From contig NZ_SGVY01000011.1 in assembly GCF_004535825.1 (NCBI RefSeq), positions 1-64,000 of the forward strand: a stretch of 64,000 nt of DNA. Reading direction: 5' to 3'. This DNA is from Segatella hominis. GTDB taxonomy: Bacteria; Bacteroidota; Bacteroidia; Bacteroidales; Bacteroidaceae. Shown here piece by piece: positions 26,743 through 36,332 of this stretch (the first letter of the stretch is position 1; every line of letters starts with the position of its first letter). The position numbers and the translations under genes are program-made. The notes under the pieces are model-generated. The model made no database searches. It saw only the letters and a list, made by a program, of their open reading frames with translations, and was not told where the DNA came from.

Positions 26743-27780
26743 ATGATTGAAAAAAGTCGGTATGGAAAACACAATTATTGTTTAGTAATTGGTTTGGTTT
26801 TGTTGCTGTTTCTGTTTCAGAAAGCAGTTGCACAGATAAACAAACTCACAGTGAAAGTACCAGATTTTAAGCGTTTTGTTATTGTTACTCAGGACAATGT
26901 AAATCTGCGTCGTACGCCAAGTGTAAATGGCGGTAAACTGATGTGTTGGAATTCTGATGGCGGTTCTTACGATACATATTGCAAAATATTTTTTGCTGAT
27001 ACTGAGTCGAAACTTTATCGACCAAATTCCATGACAGGGGCTTTTGTAGAAACTTTCCATCCTATGAATGGTGACTTTTTGCCAGTGAATCCAAACAGCA
27101 TAGAGTCTCAGAACGGATGGTATCAGGTAGGAGTAATTGCCAATTCTTATGGAGGAAACCCTGGGCATGCTAATGCTAAATTGGCTTGGATTAAAGGAGA
27201 TTTCTGCAAGGTCGTAGATGTCGATATGAATGCGAAACCCTCTCAAATTGCTTTTCCTCGTAATTTCAGTTATGATGAGGAACGTGAAGAAGAAGTTAAA
27301 GGTCCGTTGGTTACAATAAGGGAGGGGCTCAGACGCAAAAGTGGACTCTATACCAATCTGACATTCTTTGTAACTGCAAGTCCTGATGGAAATTCGATAC
27401 TTGTGACAGCCCCTATTCTGTCTTCTCATTTTGTTTTCATTGCCCGTACTTCCATAGATGTGCAGTATGATTCAGAACAGAAAAGTGCAGTTGTTCTGCA
27501 TGAAGTGGAAGAAGAAAACGAAATGGGAGATGTGGATACTTTTCTCCGTTTGACTACGAATACTGAAGCTCAAAAGTCAAAAGCTGCAGTCAACTATATT
27601 CTTGCGGCTTCTGATCAGGTGTTTGGTAAATTGGTCAAGTTCTTATTCCCTGAGAATAAAATCCCTACCGATGAAGTTTATTTCATGGATACAGAAGGTA
27701 AATGCCAAAGTTTCGGCTATGATCCTATTGTATCTTCTGTTATTCCGGCTAAGAGTTCTTCTATGTCTTTGCAAAAGTAG
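26743..27780 (+). CDS. Secreted protein with SH3b-like N-terminus
   Basis: This 345-residue protein has an uncleaved or late-cleaved signal helix (about 12-30, ending AVAQ). VTQDNVNLRRTPSVNGGKLMCW is the start of a bacterial SH3-like domain (VNLRxxPS), and NGWYQVGVI...AWIKGDFCKVV completes it at about residues 45-165. The second half (170-345) has no motif I recognise. SH3b domains often bind peptidoglycan or peptide ligands; that is family knowledge and not shown here. It lies between the two YD-repeat paralogues. Confidence 0.6.
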   Translation: MIEKSRYGKHNYCLVIGLVLLLFLFQKAVAQINKLTVKVPDFKRFVIVTQDNVNLRRTPSVNGGKLMCWNSDGGSYDTYCKIFFADTESKLYRPNSMTGAFVETFHPMNGDFLPVNPNSIESQNGWYQVGVIANSYGGNPGHANAKLAWIKGDFCKVVDVDMNAKPSQIAFPRNFSYDEEREEEVKGPLVTIREGLRRKSGLYTNLTFFVTASPDGNSILVTAPILSSHFVFIARTSIDVQYDSEQKSAVVLHEVEEENEMGDVDTFLRLTTNTEAQKSKAAVNYILAASDQVFGKLVKFLFPENKIPTDEVYFMDTEGKCQSFGYDPIVSSVIPAKSSSMSLQK

Positions 27781-27825
27781 TGCATGGGTAATCGAACAGA
27801 GTTAGAAATTTAAAAAGATCAAAGT

Positions 27826-29109
27826 ATGAAAAAGTATTCCTTATTTTTATTGAATTTGGGTGTTATGGTACTGGCTTTTGTGTTCGCCTCTTGTAGTGGC
27901 GGATCAAGCAGTAAGTTGACCAATGAGGGTATCTTTGGCGAAATGCCTGGCTATCTGTTACAGTATTTGGACTTGAAGCAGAAATGCGTTGAAGAGTTGG
28001 AATTTGAGGACAATAAGGATAAACGTGATGAGATCATCACTAAATATATAGAAGAATGGAATAAGATTCTTCCATCCCAAAAAGTACAAGAATTGAGGGA
28101 AAAACCGGTGTCTGATTCTGTGCCAATTATTAGTCATAGAAGAGTTAGTTTCTCCAAAGGTCTTGCAGGAATTACTGACATGGAAGCGTCTATGGTAGGA
28201 AAATATAAAGTCAATTTAGAAGTCTTAGCAAAAGCTGAAAATCCGAGTTACTACAATGAACTTTGCTTCATGTTGGATAAAAATGATTCTGTTATTTTTC
28301 CAGCTCGCGTATTCTTTAAAAATGGCAGGGCTTCTATTGCTTACAGTATCTGTGGTGATGATCGGAATGGTGTTAAAATGTTTGATGGATATAGATGCGC
28401 TCTGTATGCTTTAGATAAAATCAGTAAAATAGTAGTTCCTACTGATGAGGAATTACTATCTTATGTAGAGAAAGCTAAAAGCAACTTGGAAAAAATAGCT
28501 AAAGAATTGCTTGAGGATGGTATTATTGAAAATGTTGAGGAATTAACTGGAATCAAACAAGAGGAAAATAAGGAAGATGCAGAACAGGCTGATATGAATA
28601 AGCCTGGTGATGTAGATCTTGCTTACTTTGAGTTGCGAGGAAAGGTGAAGTCTTTTACAGAGAGAAATGATGATAATTCGATTTCTTATTCTTTTACTGA
28701 AAAAGGTAAGTGGAATACATATAATGGTAGAAGTATCCAAAATGCTCTCTCTGATGTTGAGCGTGATGCCCAAAAACGAATCATAAAATATACGGAAGGT
28801 GAATACGACTGTATTGATACTGAAGAGATCACCTATGATAGCAAGACGGGATGGGTATCTAAAATCAAGCACAATGGTGAAGGTGAAGATATAACGACTT
28901 TCACCTACGATGAGAAAGGTTACCTTATCAAGAAAGTTTGCGAAGGTGAATCTTGGGAAATGGGAGCTGAAGAAGGTGAAAAGTTCAAAGATACCACCAC
29001 CTATACCTACGAGAGCTTTGATGAACATGGCAACTGGACTGCGCGTTCTGCAAAAAGTAGTGATGGTAGAAGTTGGAAGGAAACTCGTAGAATTCAATAT
29101 TACAAATAA
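27826..29109 (+). CDS. Lipoprotein with C-terminal YD-repeat domain
   Basis: This 427-residue protein has signal peptide and lipobox FASC (Cys23) followed by SGGSSS. Residues about 30-240 form a helical and mixed domain ending in an acidic Glu/Lys-rich linker (about 245-265). From about 265 the protein parallels the 211-residue secreted protein encoded at 26047: FELRGKVKSFTERND, EKGKWNTYNG, DEKGYLIKKVCEG, FDEHGNWTAR and an ending in YYK. The domain has been duplicated within the cluster. Role unknown. Confidence 0.65.
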   Translation: MKKYSLFLLNLGVMVLAFVFASCSGGSSSKLTNEGIFGEMPGYLLQYLDLKQKCVEELEFEDNKDKRDEIITKYIEEWNKILPSQKVQELREKPVSDSVPIISHRRVSFSKGLAGITDMEASMVGKYKVNLEVLAKAENPSYYNELCFMLDKNDSVIFPARVFFKNGRASIAYSICGDDRNGVKMFDGYRCALYALDKISKIVVPTDEELLSYVEKAKSNLEKIAKELLEDGIIENVEELTGIKQEENKEDAEQADMNKPGDVDLAYFELRGKVKSFTERNDDNSISYSFTEKGKWNTYNGRSIQNALSDVERDAQKRIIKYTEGEYDCIDTEEITYDSKTGWVSKIKHNGEGEDITTFTYDEKGYLIKKVCEGESWEMGAEEGEKFKDTTTYTYESFDEHGNWTARSAKSSDGRSWKETRRIQYYK

Positions 29110-29342
29110 ATATCTTATGGCGATATATTACTGTTTTCTCATGATGTCTTTTTCATGATGAGAAATAGAGGTATATCGCCTTCTTGATAACGAAACATGT
29201 TGTTATCAGATAAAATAAGGGAGATAGTACAATCTTATATATTAAACCTTATTTATATTTGTATATAAGGCGATTACAAAAGTGTATTCTGTACACGTCA
29301 CGATATTTATGAAAGTTAAAAATAAAAAAAGTTAGAAAAAAT
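29110..29342. other. Gene-free gap with a terminator-like hairpin
   Basis: GGCGATATA (29120-29128) pairs with TATATCGCC (29172-29180), enclosing an inner stem made of TTTCTCAT and ATGAGAAA. It is a long terminator-like structure closing the UpxY-linked genes. The rest of the gap holds only the promoter of the next operon. Confidence 0.5.
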
Positions 29343-29373
29343 TTTGTGTTACCAAATATTTATTATATATTTG
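29343..29373 (+). promoter_or_regulatory. Promoter of the tubulin-like operon
   Basis: TTTG (29343-29346), a 19-bp spacer and TATATTTG (29366-29373) match the Bacteroidota consensus. The start would be near 29380, leaving a leader of about 80 nt before the ATG at 29460. Confidence 0.8.
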
Positions 29374-29459
29374 CAAGCGTAAAAAGTGTCTTTTCTACCA
29401 AAAGGCATGTTTTTTATGTATCTTGAAATAACTTAATTAATAACTTAAAGCGATAGCAA

Positions 29460-30011
29460 ATGATATTTTTCCAATTATTCACGACTGCATTTATGTCCAT
29501 TTTCTATGGCGTGGTCATTACAACAGCAGTCATGGCTATATTGTACTTTCTGCTACGACAGTTTAATCGTGGCATTGTGGAGTCTGTTCCTTTCTATATA
29601 ACAGGTGCGGTGCTCTTTCTGCTGCTCACGATTCAGTTCTCGTTGATGATGGGAGCTATCGATGCGAAAAGCTATGTTGATAGCATAGAAATCTATGTCC
29701 AGCAGTTGGTAGAGGGAGCAAGTGGACTGGTTACGGCGCAGGAATCACAGGAGATATTGGATGAAATTACATCTCAGAATCATTTGTTCGGTCTATTCTT
29801 CGGAACCTGTAATTTCTCTGGAAATGATGTTTCCCAGTTGCCTGCAGTTATGGCAGAAACCTTCCGCAGCAACTTGAATTCCTATATATGGCATCGAGTA
29901 GGGTGGGCATTTTTCGTGATAGTCGTTGCTGTTGTCATCGCTATCTTTGCCAGAAAACGTCCGATTTCCTGCAATTTCGATGAGTCGTTTGAAGATTTGG
30001 GAATATATTGA
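29460..30011 (+). CDS. Three-helix membrane protein preceding the tubulin-like GTPase
   Basis: This 183-residue protein has hydrophobic helices at about 10-31, 43-65 and 145-165, an external loop of about 80 residues between helices 2 and 3, and an acidic cytoplasmic tail (NFDESFEDLGIY). The short polar tail could contact the cytoplasmic GTPase encoded next, 50 bp downstream. I do not recognise a family. It is the first gene of the operon and may be the membrane anchor of the system (inference). Confidence 0.6.
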   Translation: MIFFQLFTTAFMSIFYGVVITTAVMAILYFLLRQFNRGIVESVPFYITGAVLFLLLTIQFSLMMGAIDAKSYVDSIEIYVQQLVEGASGLVTAQESQEILDEITSQNHLFGLFFGTCNFSGNDVSQLPAVMAETFRSNLNSYIWHRVGWAFFVIVVAVVIAIFARKRPISCNFDESFEDLGIY

Positions 30012-30061
30012 TACCTCTCATTGATGAATATAAACTGATAATAACTAAAAGGATAAATAAT

Positions 30062-33000
30062 ATGAAGGAAAATCACATTCTTATTGGCTTGGGCGGTACC
30101 GGTGGAAAAGTACTGAAGGCCTTCCGTAAAAGACTCTATCAGGAGTATAATGATGATGAGCGTGCTAAACTTCCTATCGCCTTCCTCTATGTGGATTCAA
30201 GCACAGAGGAGATGATGCCTGGCGACAAGACTTGGTATGTCTTGGGAAAGAATGCGCAGTTCACTGCTAATGAGTTTGTCAACGTTAAGGGTGTTGACAT
30301 CAAATCTATCTTGGCTAATCCAAAGAACTATCCAGGCTTGAAAGGCTTGATCGGTGATGGTGAGGTAATGGCTAAAACAATCGGTGAGGTGGGAGCAGCT
30401 GCAGCTCAGAAGCGCCGTGCTGGTCGTATCCTCTTCGGTTCAAGTGTTGAGAATTACAAGAATGCTTTGTTGGGTGCTTACAACAGGGTAAACAAGATTA
30501 CTCATGCTGAGCGTACCAATATTTATATATTTACCGGTTTGGCTGGTGGTACAGGTTCTGGTTCTATTATTGATGTGATTTCCCAAACCCGTATGATGCC
30601 ACAGTTCCAGGATATGTTGTCTATGGACGGAAAGACGGGTACTTCTATCGTTGTCAATGCGATGGTTCCTGAAATTACACCTCCAGGAAAGAGTGATGCA
30701 GGCAAGTATCATGCTAATGGATATGCTGCATTGCAGGAATTGAATGCCTTGCTTTCTGGTAATTTCAAGCCATACGATGTTTCCGGACTTCACGAAAGAA
30801 TGGAGTTGGACAGGGTAAGAAAGGTTGCTGATGGTTTGATACTCTACAGCAATGCCAATGAACATGGTTATCTCGTAGAGTCTCATCATGAGTTGCCACA
30901 GATTCTTGCCGACTTTACTTATAGCCGTATCTTCCTCGATGTCAATGACAATACTCAGGAGTTCTTGCGTAGTTATTCTTTTGAGAATATTGCTGACTGG
31001 GCAATGGAATATTATGAAAAGGCTAAACCAGGACAGATTGTTCCTTATCGTACAAAGGCTGTCAGCTCTTTCGGTTTCAAGCGTATTATCATTCCTGAAG
31101 AGGAAATTATTGAATATTTCACATACTCATTCGGTCGTCAGGCATTGTTGCAGATGCGTTATGGCAACTGGAGTGATGACTTAGGCTACCGTGATGCTCC
31201 TGCTAACAAGGACTTCAATTCTGCTGCTGCCAGTGCTGACTTGCAGGAGAAGTGGCGTATTACAGATAAGCACCTGATGCTTGAAATTCCTATTCTCAAG
31301 GACGAAGAGAATAAGTTTGGTGCTTTTGCTCCTTATTGGGCTGGTATCATTCCAAGATGGGCTATGGCTGCTGAGAAGGAAAACCAGCCTTTGGCTAAGT
31401 TGGAAGCACTCTGCGAGAAGGGTTATAACGAACTGTTCCGCAACTGCGGTGCTAAACAGTTCTACGAGAATAAATTGGCAGCCTGCGATAGTCATGCTCG
31501 TGAGATTCGCAGTCGTATCGAACAGTATATCTTCGACCAGTGGAAGGTAGGCGATCTGTCTCTCTATAACATGTTGCAGTTGGTTGACTGCATCGCTGAT
31601 GAGATTGCCAAGAAGCGTAAGAACATGGAGACGCTTGCTCAGAATTCTCGTCAGCAGTCTGACCAGCTCATTCAGATGCGTGAGATGAACAAGAAGGATT
31701 TTGCTGGTGTGCTGATCCAGAAATTGGTGAAGGGTAAGTATCTGACCAAGCATTCTACCATCTTGCAGAAGTTGATGGTGAAGCGTTGCGAGGTCTTGGG
31801 TGCTGAGTTCGCACAGCAGTTGTTAGCTAAGGTAAGCAACTTGATTTCTGGCTTGCGCAGCGATATTGAAATCTTTGTAGCTACATTGAATGAGGCTATT
31901 GAATACAATGAGGCGATGATTGCTGCCCGTTGCAATGATGAAAATAATGGTTTGAGCAACCTGCAGAAAGTAGTTATCCGCTTCTATGACCAGCAGCGTG
32001 TGAAGAACTTCACAGAGCAGGTGATCAAGGATAAGAAACATCAGAAGGGATTGGCTGATGCCGTTCGCGCCAGCATCGTAGAGGAGATAGGTGCTGATGC
32101 TACATTCAGTCGTGCCAATGCCACTATCGATAAGGATTCTTTGGCAGATCTTATGGAGACTGTAGTTCGCCAGAAGTCAATCGCTATCCATGAGGATATC
32201 TTGGTTGAGGCAAATACCAAACTGATCAACCGCAACATTCTTGAGCAGTTGAGTGAGCGCTATACCGATGAGGATTCTTTGAAGGAATTTGCCAAGAAGG
32301 TGATCATCGAGAGTGGTGTGTTCTTGCAGTTGAATCCTGCAGAACTTCAGAGTGCTGTTGGTGGTGAGAACAATCCTGTTCCGCAGCAGGGCTTGAATAT
32401 CAACCGTAAGATCGTACTTGTCAACCTGCCAAAGGTTGAGGGGAATGATAAGGTGACCAAGTTTGCCAACAAGTTGAGAGATGCGCTGAAGGGTTCTGTT
32501 GAAGCAGGAATTCAGGTATATGTTGATATGAACGGTTCCCGTCAGAACGAGATGACCGTCCAGGCTATTACCTATTGCTTCCCAATCCGCTGTCTGAAGT
32601 ATCTGCCATTCTACAAGGAGCGTTACGACCTCTTGGTAAATGGTACAGAAGGCAAGCAGATGAGAGTTGTTCTTCACTCTGAGGGCACAGGTGAGGATTA
32701 TCCGAAGTTGGAGTTGCAGGCTGAGTTGAAGGGCTCAGAAATCCGTGCGCTTTACATGCCATACGCTATCATCGCTTACTCTATCGACTATATTAAGCAT
32801 GGTGATTTGATGGATGGTACAGGTCGTACAGCCTTCGGTATTGTATCCAAGGACCCATTGCTTGGTTTGGAATCTTTGAAACCATTAGGCTCTAAATTTA
32901 TCGAGATAGGTTATAATGCTGAATTTACAGAGAGTCTCGGTGAGAGTTTGAAGGAAAAGTATGAGGATGTTGCGGGTACAACTCTGATGAATATCAATAC

Positions 33001-33400
33001 CCGTAAGCAAACCTTAGTTCCTAAGATCCAGCAGTTGTTAGGACAGGTTGTTCTGCCAGAGTGTGGTGGCAATCAGGGTTCTTCTGAGTTCCTTGAGTTC
33101 GTGGAGTGGACCAAGAAAGCTCTTGAGATTATCCAGCAACCAGTTCAGCCAAAGAAGGCTGCTCCAAGCAATGTTGGTGGTATCGACTTGGGCTATGGTG
33201 TTTATTATGGTGAAAGCAAGAATGGCAAGCCACATGGCTATGGTAAGATTGTTTTCAAGAGAACACATCGCATCATCAGTTCTAAAGATTATGTGGCTAA
33301 TCCAGGAGATACTTATGAGGGTGAGTTCCGTAACGGAGTTCCTTCTGGCGGTATGGGTTATTGGAAACATGATGGTGATATAACAGCAGTGAAGCCATGA
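30062..33400 (+). CDS. Tubulin/FtsZ-superfamily GTPase with C-terminal MORN repeats
   Basis: I chose the ATG at 30062 (1112 residues); upstream codons to 30008 lie in the leader. The N-terminus ILIGLGGTGGKV resembles the first phosphate loop of tubulin/FtsZ, and GLAGGTGSG (residues 159-167) is the tubulin signature loop that binds GTP phosphates. It belongs with the bacterial tubulin-like proteins of the Tubulin_2 type, much larger than FtsZ. A long helical middle (about 480-780) follows. The last 70 residues contain two MORN repeats (VYYGESKNGKPHGYGKIVF and DTYEGEFRNGVPSGGMGYW), which in other proteins bind membranes or lipids. It overlaps the next gene by 4 bp (ATGA). Confidence 0.85.
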   Translation: MKENHILIGLGGTGGKVLKAFRKRLYQEYNDDERAKLPIAFLYVDSSTEEMMPGDKTWYVLGKNAQFTANEFVNVKGVDIKSILANPKNYPGLKGLIGDGEVMAKTIGEVGAAAAQKRRAGRILFGSSVENYKNALLGAYNRVNKITHAERTNIYIFTGLAGGTGSGSIIDVISQTRMMPQFQDMLSMDGKTGTSIVVNAMVPEITPPGKSDAGKYHANGYAALQELNALLSGNFKPYDVSGLHERMELDRVRKVADGLILYSNANEHGYLVESHHELPQILADFTYSRIFLDVNDNTQEFLRSYSFENIADWAMEYYEKAKPGQIVPYRTKAVSSFGFKRIIIPEEEIIEYFTYSFGRQALLQMRYGNWSDDLGYRDAPANKDFNSAAASADLQEKWRITDKHLMLEIPILKDEENKFGAFAPYWAGIIPRWAMAAEKENQPLAKLEALCEKGYNELFRNCGAKQFYENKLAACDSHAREIRSRIEQYIFDQWKVGDLSLYNMLQLVDCIADEIAKKRKNMETLAQNSRQQSDQLIQMREMNKKDFAGVLIQKLVKGKYLTKHSTILQKLMVKRCEVLGAEFAQQLLAKVSNLISGLRSDIEIFVATLNEAIEYNEAMIAARCNDENNGLSNLQKVVIRFYDQQRVKNFTEQVIKDKKHQKGLADAVRASIVEEIGADATFSRANATIDKDSLADLMETVVRQKSIAIHEDILVEANTKLINRNILEQLSERYTDEDSLKEFAKKVIIESGVFLQLNPAELQSAVGGENNPVPQQGLNINRKIVLVNLPKVEGNDKVTKFANKLRDALKGSVEAGIQVYVDMNGSRQNEMTVQAITYCFPIRCLKYLPFYKERYDLLVNGTEGKQMRVVLHSEGTGEDYPKLELQAELKGSEIRALYMPYAIIAYSIDYIKHGDLMDGTGRTAFGIVSKDPLLGLESLKPLGSKFIEIGYNAEFTESLGESLKEKYEDVAGTTLMNINTRKQTLVPKIQQLLGQVVLPECGGNQGSSEFLEFVEWTKKALEIIQQPVQPKKAAPSNVGGIDLGYGVYYGESKNGKPHGYGKIVFKRTHRIISSKDYVANPGDTYEGEFRNGVPSGGMGYWKHDGDITAVKP

Positions 33401-34521
33401 TACGTAAACTGACTATAGTATTATTGGTGATGGTGGCACAGATATGTGTCGCCACACCATACTACAATGTTCGTCTCTCCAAGATAGCGAATGCTGTGGG
33501 AGTGAACCTGCCTGATACTATAGGAAAGAATACGAATAATGATACCTTATATACATTTAAGGGGAAACCTTTGCGAATCAGAACCAATGCCTTTGGTGAT
33601 GTCTGCCATATTGGTTATAAACTTTTCCACAATGAATTGATGGCTGCCTATGGCGAATCTCCGGCTTTTGATTTCCTGGAGCGTTACCTGCTTGAACTTG
33701 ACCTGTTGCTGGATGGAAAGACGCTGCAACAGCGTTTGGATGTTGATAATGTGGTTATCACGAAAGGAAACATCAATATGTTGCGCATGGTCAATGAAAA
33801 CTGTCCTTTCTCCATACAATACATCAAGCGACGTGGTTATCGGGTTACTTGGACTGTAAAAGGGAAACCGGTGACTGTTGCTTTTCAGGCAGATTGCCAG
33901 TTGATCAAAGGTTGCAATATGATAGAGATGGACTCCCTATTGGTAAGAGATTTGCCGAAACATCATTCTTTAGACAATCAGACAATTCTTAAAGGGTGGG
34001 AGAATGCCAAGGTTTCCACTTCTCAGGATGCAAGGATCTTAGATAATGGAAACTACCTGAGCAATCTGATCAGCAGTAAACTTTATTTTAGGACTGTCAA
34101 TGGCAAGGAAGAACTGGTATGCAGTAAAGGAAGTGTAGCCAAGAGTATTAACAACATCATGTTGACGGGCATTTTCCGAAATGCAATCTCCCTGAGACTG
34201 GCGGTTGACAAATATGGTTATCAGACAGATTCACTCCTTGTTACCTTGCAGCAGTTTGTTTCTTTCTGTCGGGCAGAGGGAGCGAAAATATATATGGGTA
34301 TCAAGACCGTTTCTCAAAAGGAATTGTCGGGAACACTGTTTATCTTGAATGAGCCTTTGGCTTACAATCATGTGCTTTCTTTCCGTTTTCCGATATGCCT
34401 CTTGCAGGGTAAGGACGATGTAGTAGATGCAAAGTTGTATCCTTACATACCTTTGCAAAACATTGTAGAGAAGTATTTTACAGATAATATAAAAGACGAG
34501 TATAAGTATGAAATCAAGTAA
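33397..34521 (+). CDS. Exported protein of the tubulin-like operon
   Basis: This 374-residue protein has a signal peptide (about 1-19, cleavage near CVAT). The mature part is mixed alpha/beta with no cysteine cluster or catalytic motif that I recognise. Its start overlaps the GTPase stop and its end overlaps the next gene by 14 bp, so it is translationally coupled on both sides and surely belongs to the same system. Location is periplasm or outer membrane. Confidence 0.65.
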   Translation: MIRKLTIVLLVMVAQICVATPYYNVRLSKIANAVGVNLPDTIGKNTNNDTLYTFKGKPLRIRTNAFGDVCHIGYKLFHNELMAAYGESPAFDFLERYLLELDLLLDGKTLQQRLDVDNVVITKGNINMLRMVNENCPFSIQYIKRRGYRVTWTVKGKPVTVAFQADCQLIKGCNMIEMDSLLVRDLPKHHSLDNQTILKGWENAKVSTSQDARILDNGNYLSNLISSKLYFRTVNGKEELVCSKGSVAKSINNIMLTGIFRNAISLRLAVDKYGYQTDSLLVTLQQFVSFCRAEGAKIYMGIKTVSQKELSGTLFILNEPLAYNHVLSFRFPICLLQGKDDVVDAKLYPYIPLQNIVEKYFTDNIKDEYKYEIK

Positions 34522-35239
34522 CCTTTTAGTTCTACTATTGTTATTCTTCTTTGGTGGAACACTTCATGCTCAAACAGTTGACGAGCAGAAAAAACAGATT
34601 GCATCAGTCAAGAAAAGCAATCTCTATATCTATGGCGAGGCTACGGCTGAGACAGAACAGGATGCAAGAGACTTGGCTGAAGAAATACTGAATTATGAGA
34701 TAAACAAGTGGGCTGCCAGTCAGAAAAAACTGAAGGGAACTGCCAACTTCGTATTAAACAACCGTCAGGAACTTTATACGACCATGTCTTTGCCTCGTGG
34801 AAACATGTTCAGAAGTTTTATGTACGTCAAAAAAAGCGATATCCAGAAAGGTGATAATGCAACCATTATTTCCAAGGAAGTAAATGCTCCTGTAGCAGAT
34901 GTGAATACTCCAGTAGCAGCGACTTCTCAGGTGGAGGAGATTTCAACCGTTCAAACAACATTTCCTGCTGTTGCAGTAGAATTGGCAGCCTTGACACAAT
35001 ATACAGATGTGGCAGCTAAAATTATGGATTATAAGAAATCTGGCAAGATTAAGACTTATGATTATTACGCCAAGTTGGATAATCCTGCATTGTATTATTT
35101 AGCTATGTATAATAAAGATGGGGTAGTAGAGGCCATTTTGTCTCCAGGTAAGCCTCGTAAGAATGTGAAGACAGGACAAGAGGATACCACCAATAACTAT
35201 CCGGGATGTGGTGCGATTGGTTTTATCATAAATGAGTAA
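34508..35239 (+). CDS. Exported LPP20-like protein
   Basis: This 243-residue protein has a signal peptide ending LHAQ. LYIYGEATAETEQDARDLAEEIL resembles the start of LPP20-type domains, in which a strand is followed by an alanine-rich helix with regularly spaced residues. A Val/Ala/Thr-rich linker (about 125-155) separates a C-terminal domain (about 160-243). The LPP20 match is by eye and tentative. Translationally coupled to the gene before. Confidence 0.5.
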   Translation: MKSSNLLVLLLLFFFGGTLHAQTVDEQKKQIASVKKSNLYIYGEATAETEQDARDLAEEILNYEINKWAASQKKLKGTANFVLNNRQELYTTMSLPRGNMFRSFMYVKKSDIQKGDNATIISKEVNAPVADVNTPVAATSQVEEISTVQTTFPAVAVELAALTQYTDVAAKIMDYKKSGKIKTYDYYAKLDNPALYYLAMYNKDGVVEAILSPGKPRKNVKTGQEDTTNNYPGCGAIGFIINE

Positions 35240-35270
35240 TCTCCAGAAATTAGAATAAAAGATTTTAATT

Positions 35271-36314
35271 ATGAGAAAGTCTATTAAATATTTATTGACG
35301 TTGATCTTCTGCATTTCCAGCTTCTCTGCGGCGATGGCAGTTGATGTTACACTTACCGTAGATGAGGGCTTTGTTCGCCCTTCTGGAATGGATGCAGCTG
35401 AGAGAAACTTAGCTAAGGTTCTCACTGAAATCAATCGTGCCCAAAGTTCGCATGATATCGTTTCGGTAAAGAACCTTCAGATGACTGAATTTGCCAAGAA
35501 ATCTTTGGCTCGTCTTTGGGCTGTTACTCCGTTTTATGTGGATGATGAGGATGTAGTAGAACGTTGCTGGCCTTTTGCAAATGGTACCATGACCGTCTAT
35601 CACATCCCTCTGATCATTACACCAGAAGGTGAGGATTTCGGTACAAATACTTATCAGGATGCTGTGGTGGAATTTAATTCCAGAGGTGTTATCACTGATT
35701 TCCGCTTTGCGATGGACTCTCAGACCGGTATGAGTATGGACCGTTGTGGCTCTAAGTCTGTTGTCAGTCAGGAAAGAGAGATGATTGTGATGAGATATGT
35801 GGAGCAATTCCGTACTGCATACAACCAGAAAGATTTGGGTACTATCGGAAAGTTCTTTGCTGATGACGCCCGTATCATTACAGGTAATGTCATCATGAAA
35901 AAGATGAATGGAATGGATGAAAATGAAAAGGCGCAGTTTATGGTAAAATATACCGAGCAGACAAAAACTCAGTATATGGCCAACTTGAGACGTGCTTTTG
36001 CTCGTAACAAATGGATTGATGTCCAGTTTAAGCAGATTGGTCCTGATGGTTTCCCAAGTGGAGGCTGTAGAGAAGGTATTTCGATGTCAAAAGACGGTAA
36101 GTTCTATGGCGTACGCCTTCAGCAGTCATGGAAGTCCAGCACTTATAGTGATGAGGGTTACCTCTTCCTGATGTGGGAATTCTTTGATGACGGAAGAGAG
36201 CCTGTAGTTCATGTTCGTGCTTGGCAGCCAATGTATGTTGGTAAGGAAAAGCAGGAACCTAATCTTGACATCATGTCTCTGAGCGGTTTGGGAGCCGGAA
36301 TCATTCGAGAGTAG
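35271..36314 (+). CDS. Exported protein with an NTF2-like domain
   Basis: This 347-residue protein has a signal peptide (cleavage near AMAV). Residues about 170-320 read as an NTF2/SnoaL-like cone fold: a helix VMRYVEQFRTAYNQKDLGTIGKFFADDARIITG is the usual opening, and later strands follow (FYGVRLQQSWKSS, YLFLMWEFFDDG). The first half (about 24-165) also looks like a degenerate domain of the same kind (LAKVLTEINRAQ and GTMTVYHIPLII). NTF2-like folds bind small ligands or mediate assembly. Partner unknown; 31 bp after the preceding gene. Confidence 0.55.
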   Translation: MRKSIKYLLTLIFCISSFSAAMAVDVTLTVDEGFVRPSGMDAAERNLAKVLTEINRAQSSHDIVSVKNLQMTEFAKKSLARLWAVTPFYVDDEDVVERCWPFANGTMTVYHIPLIITPEGEDFGTNTYQDAVVEFNSRGVITDFRFAMDSQTGMSMDRCGSKSVVSQEREMIVMRYVEQFRTAYNQKDLGTIGKFFADDARIITGNVIMKKMNGMDENEKAQFMVKYTEQTKTQYMANLRRAFARNKWIDVQFKQIGPDGFPSGGCREGISMSKDGKFYGVRLQQSWKSSTYSDEGYLFLMWEFFDDGREPVVHVRAWQPMYVGKEKQEPNLDIMSLSGLGAGIIRE

Positions 36315-36332
36315 AATTTTACTTTATTGCGT

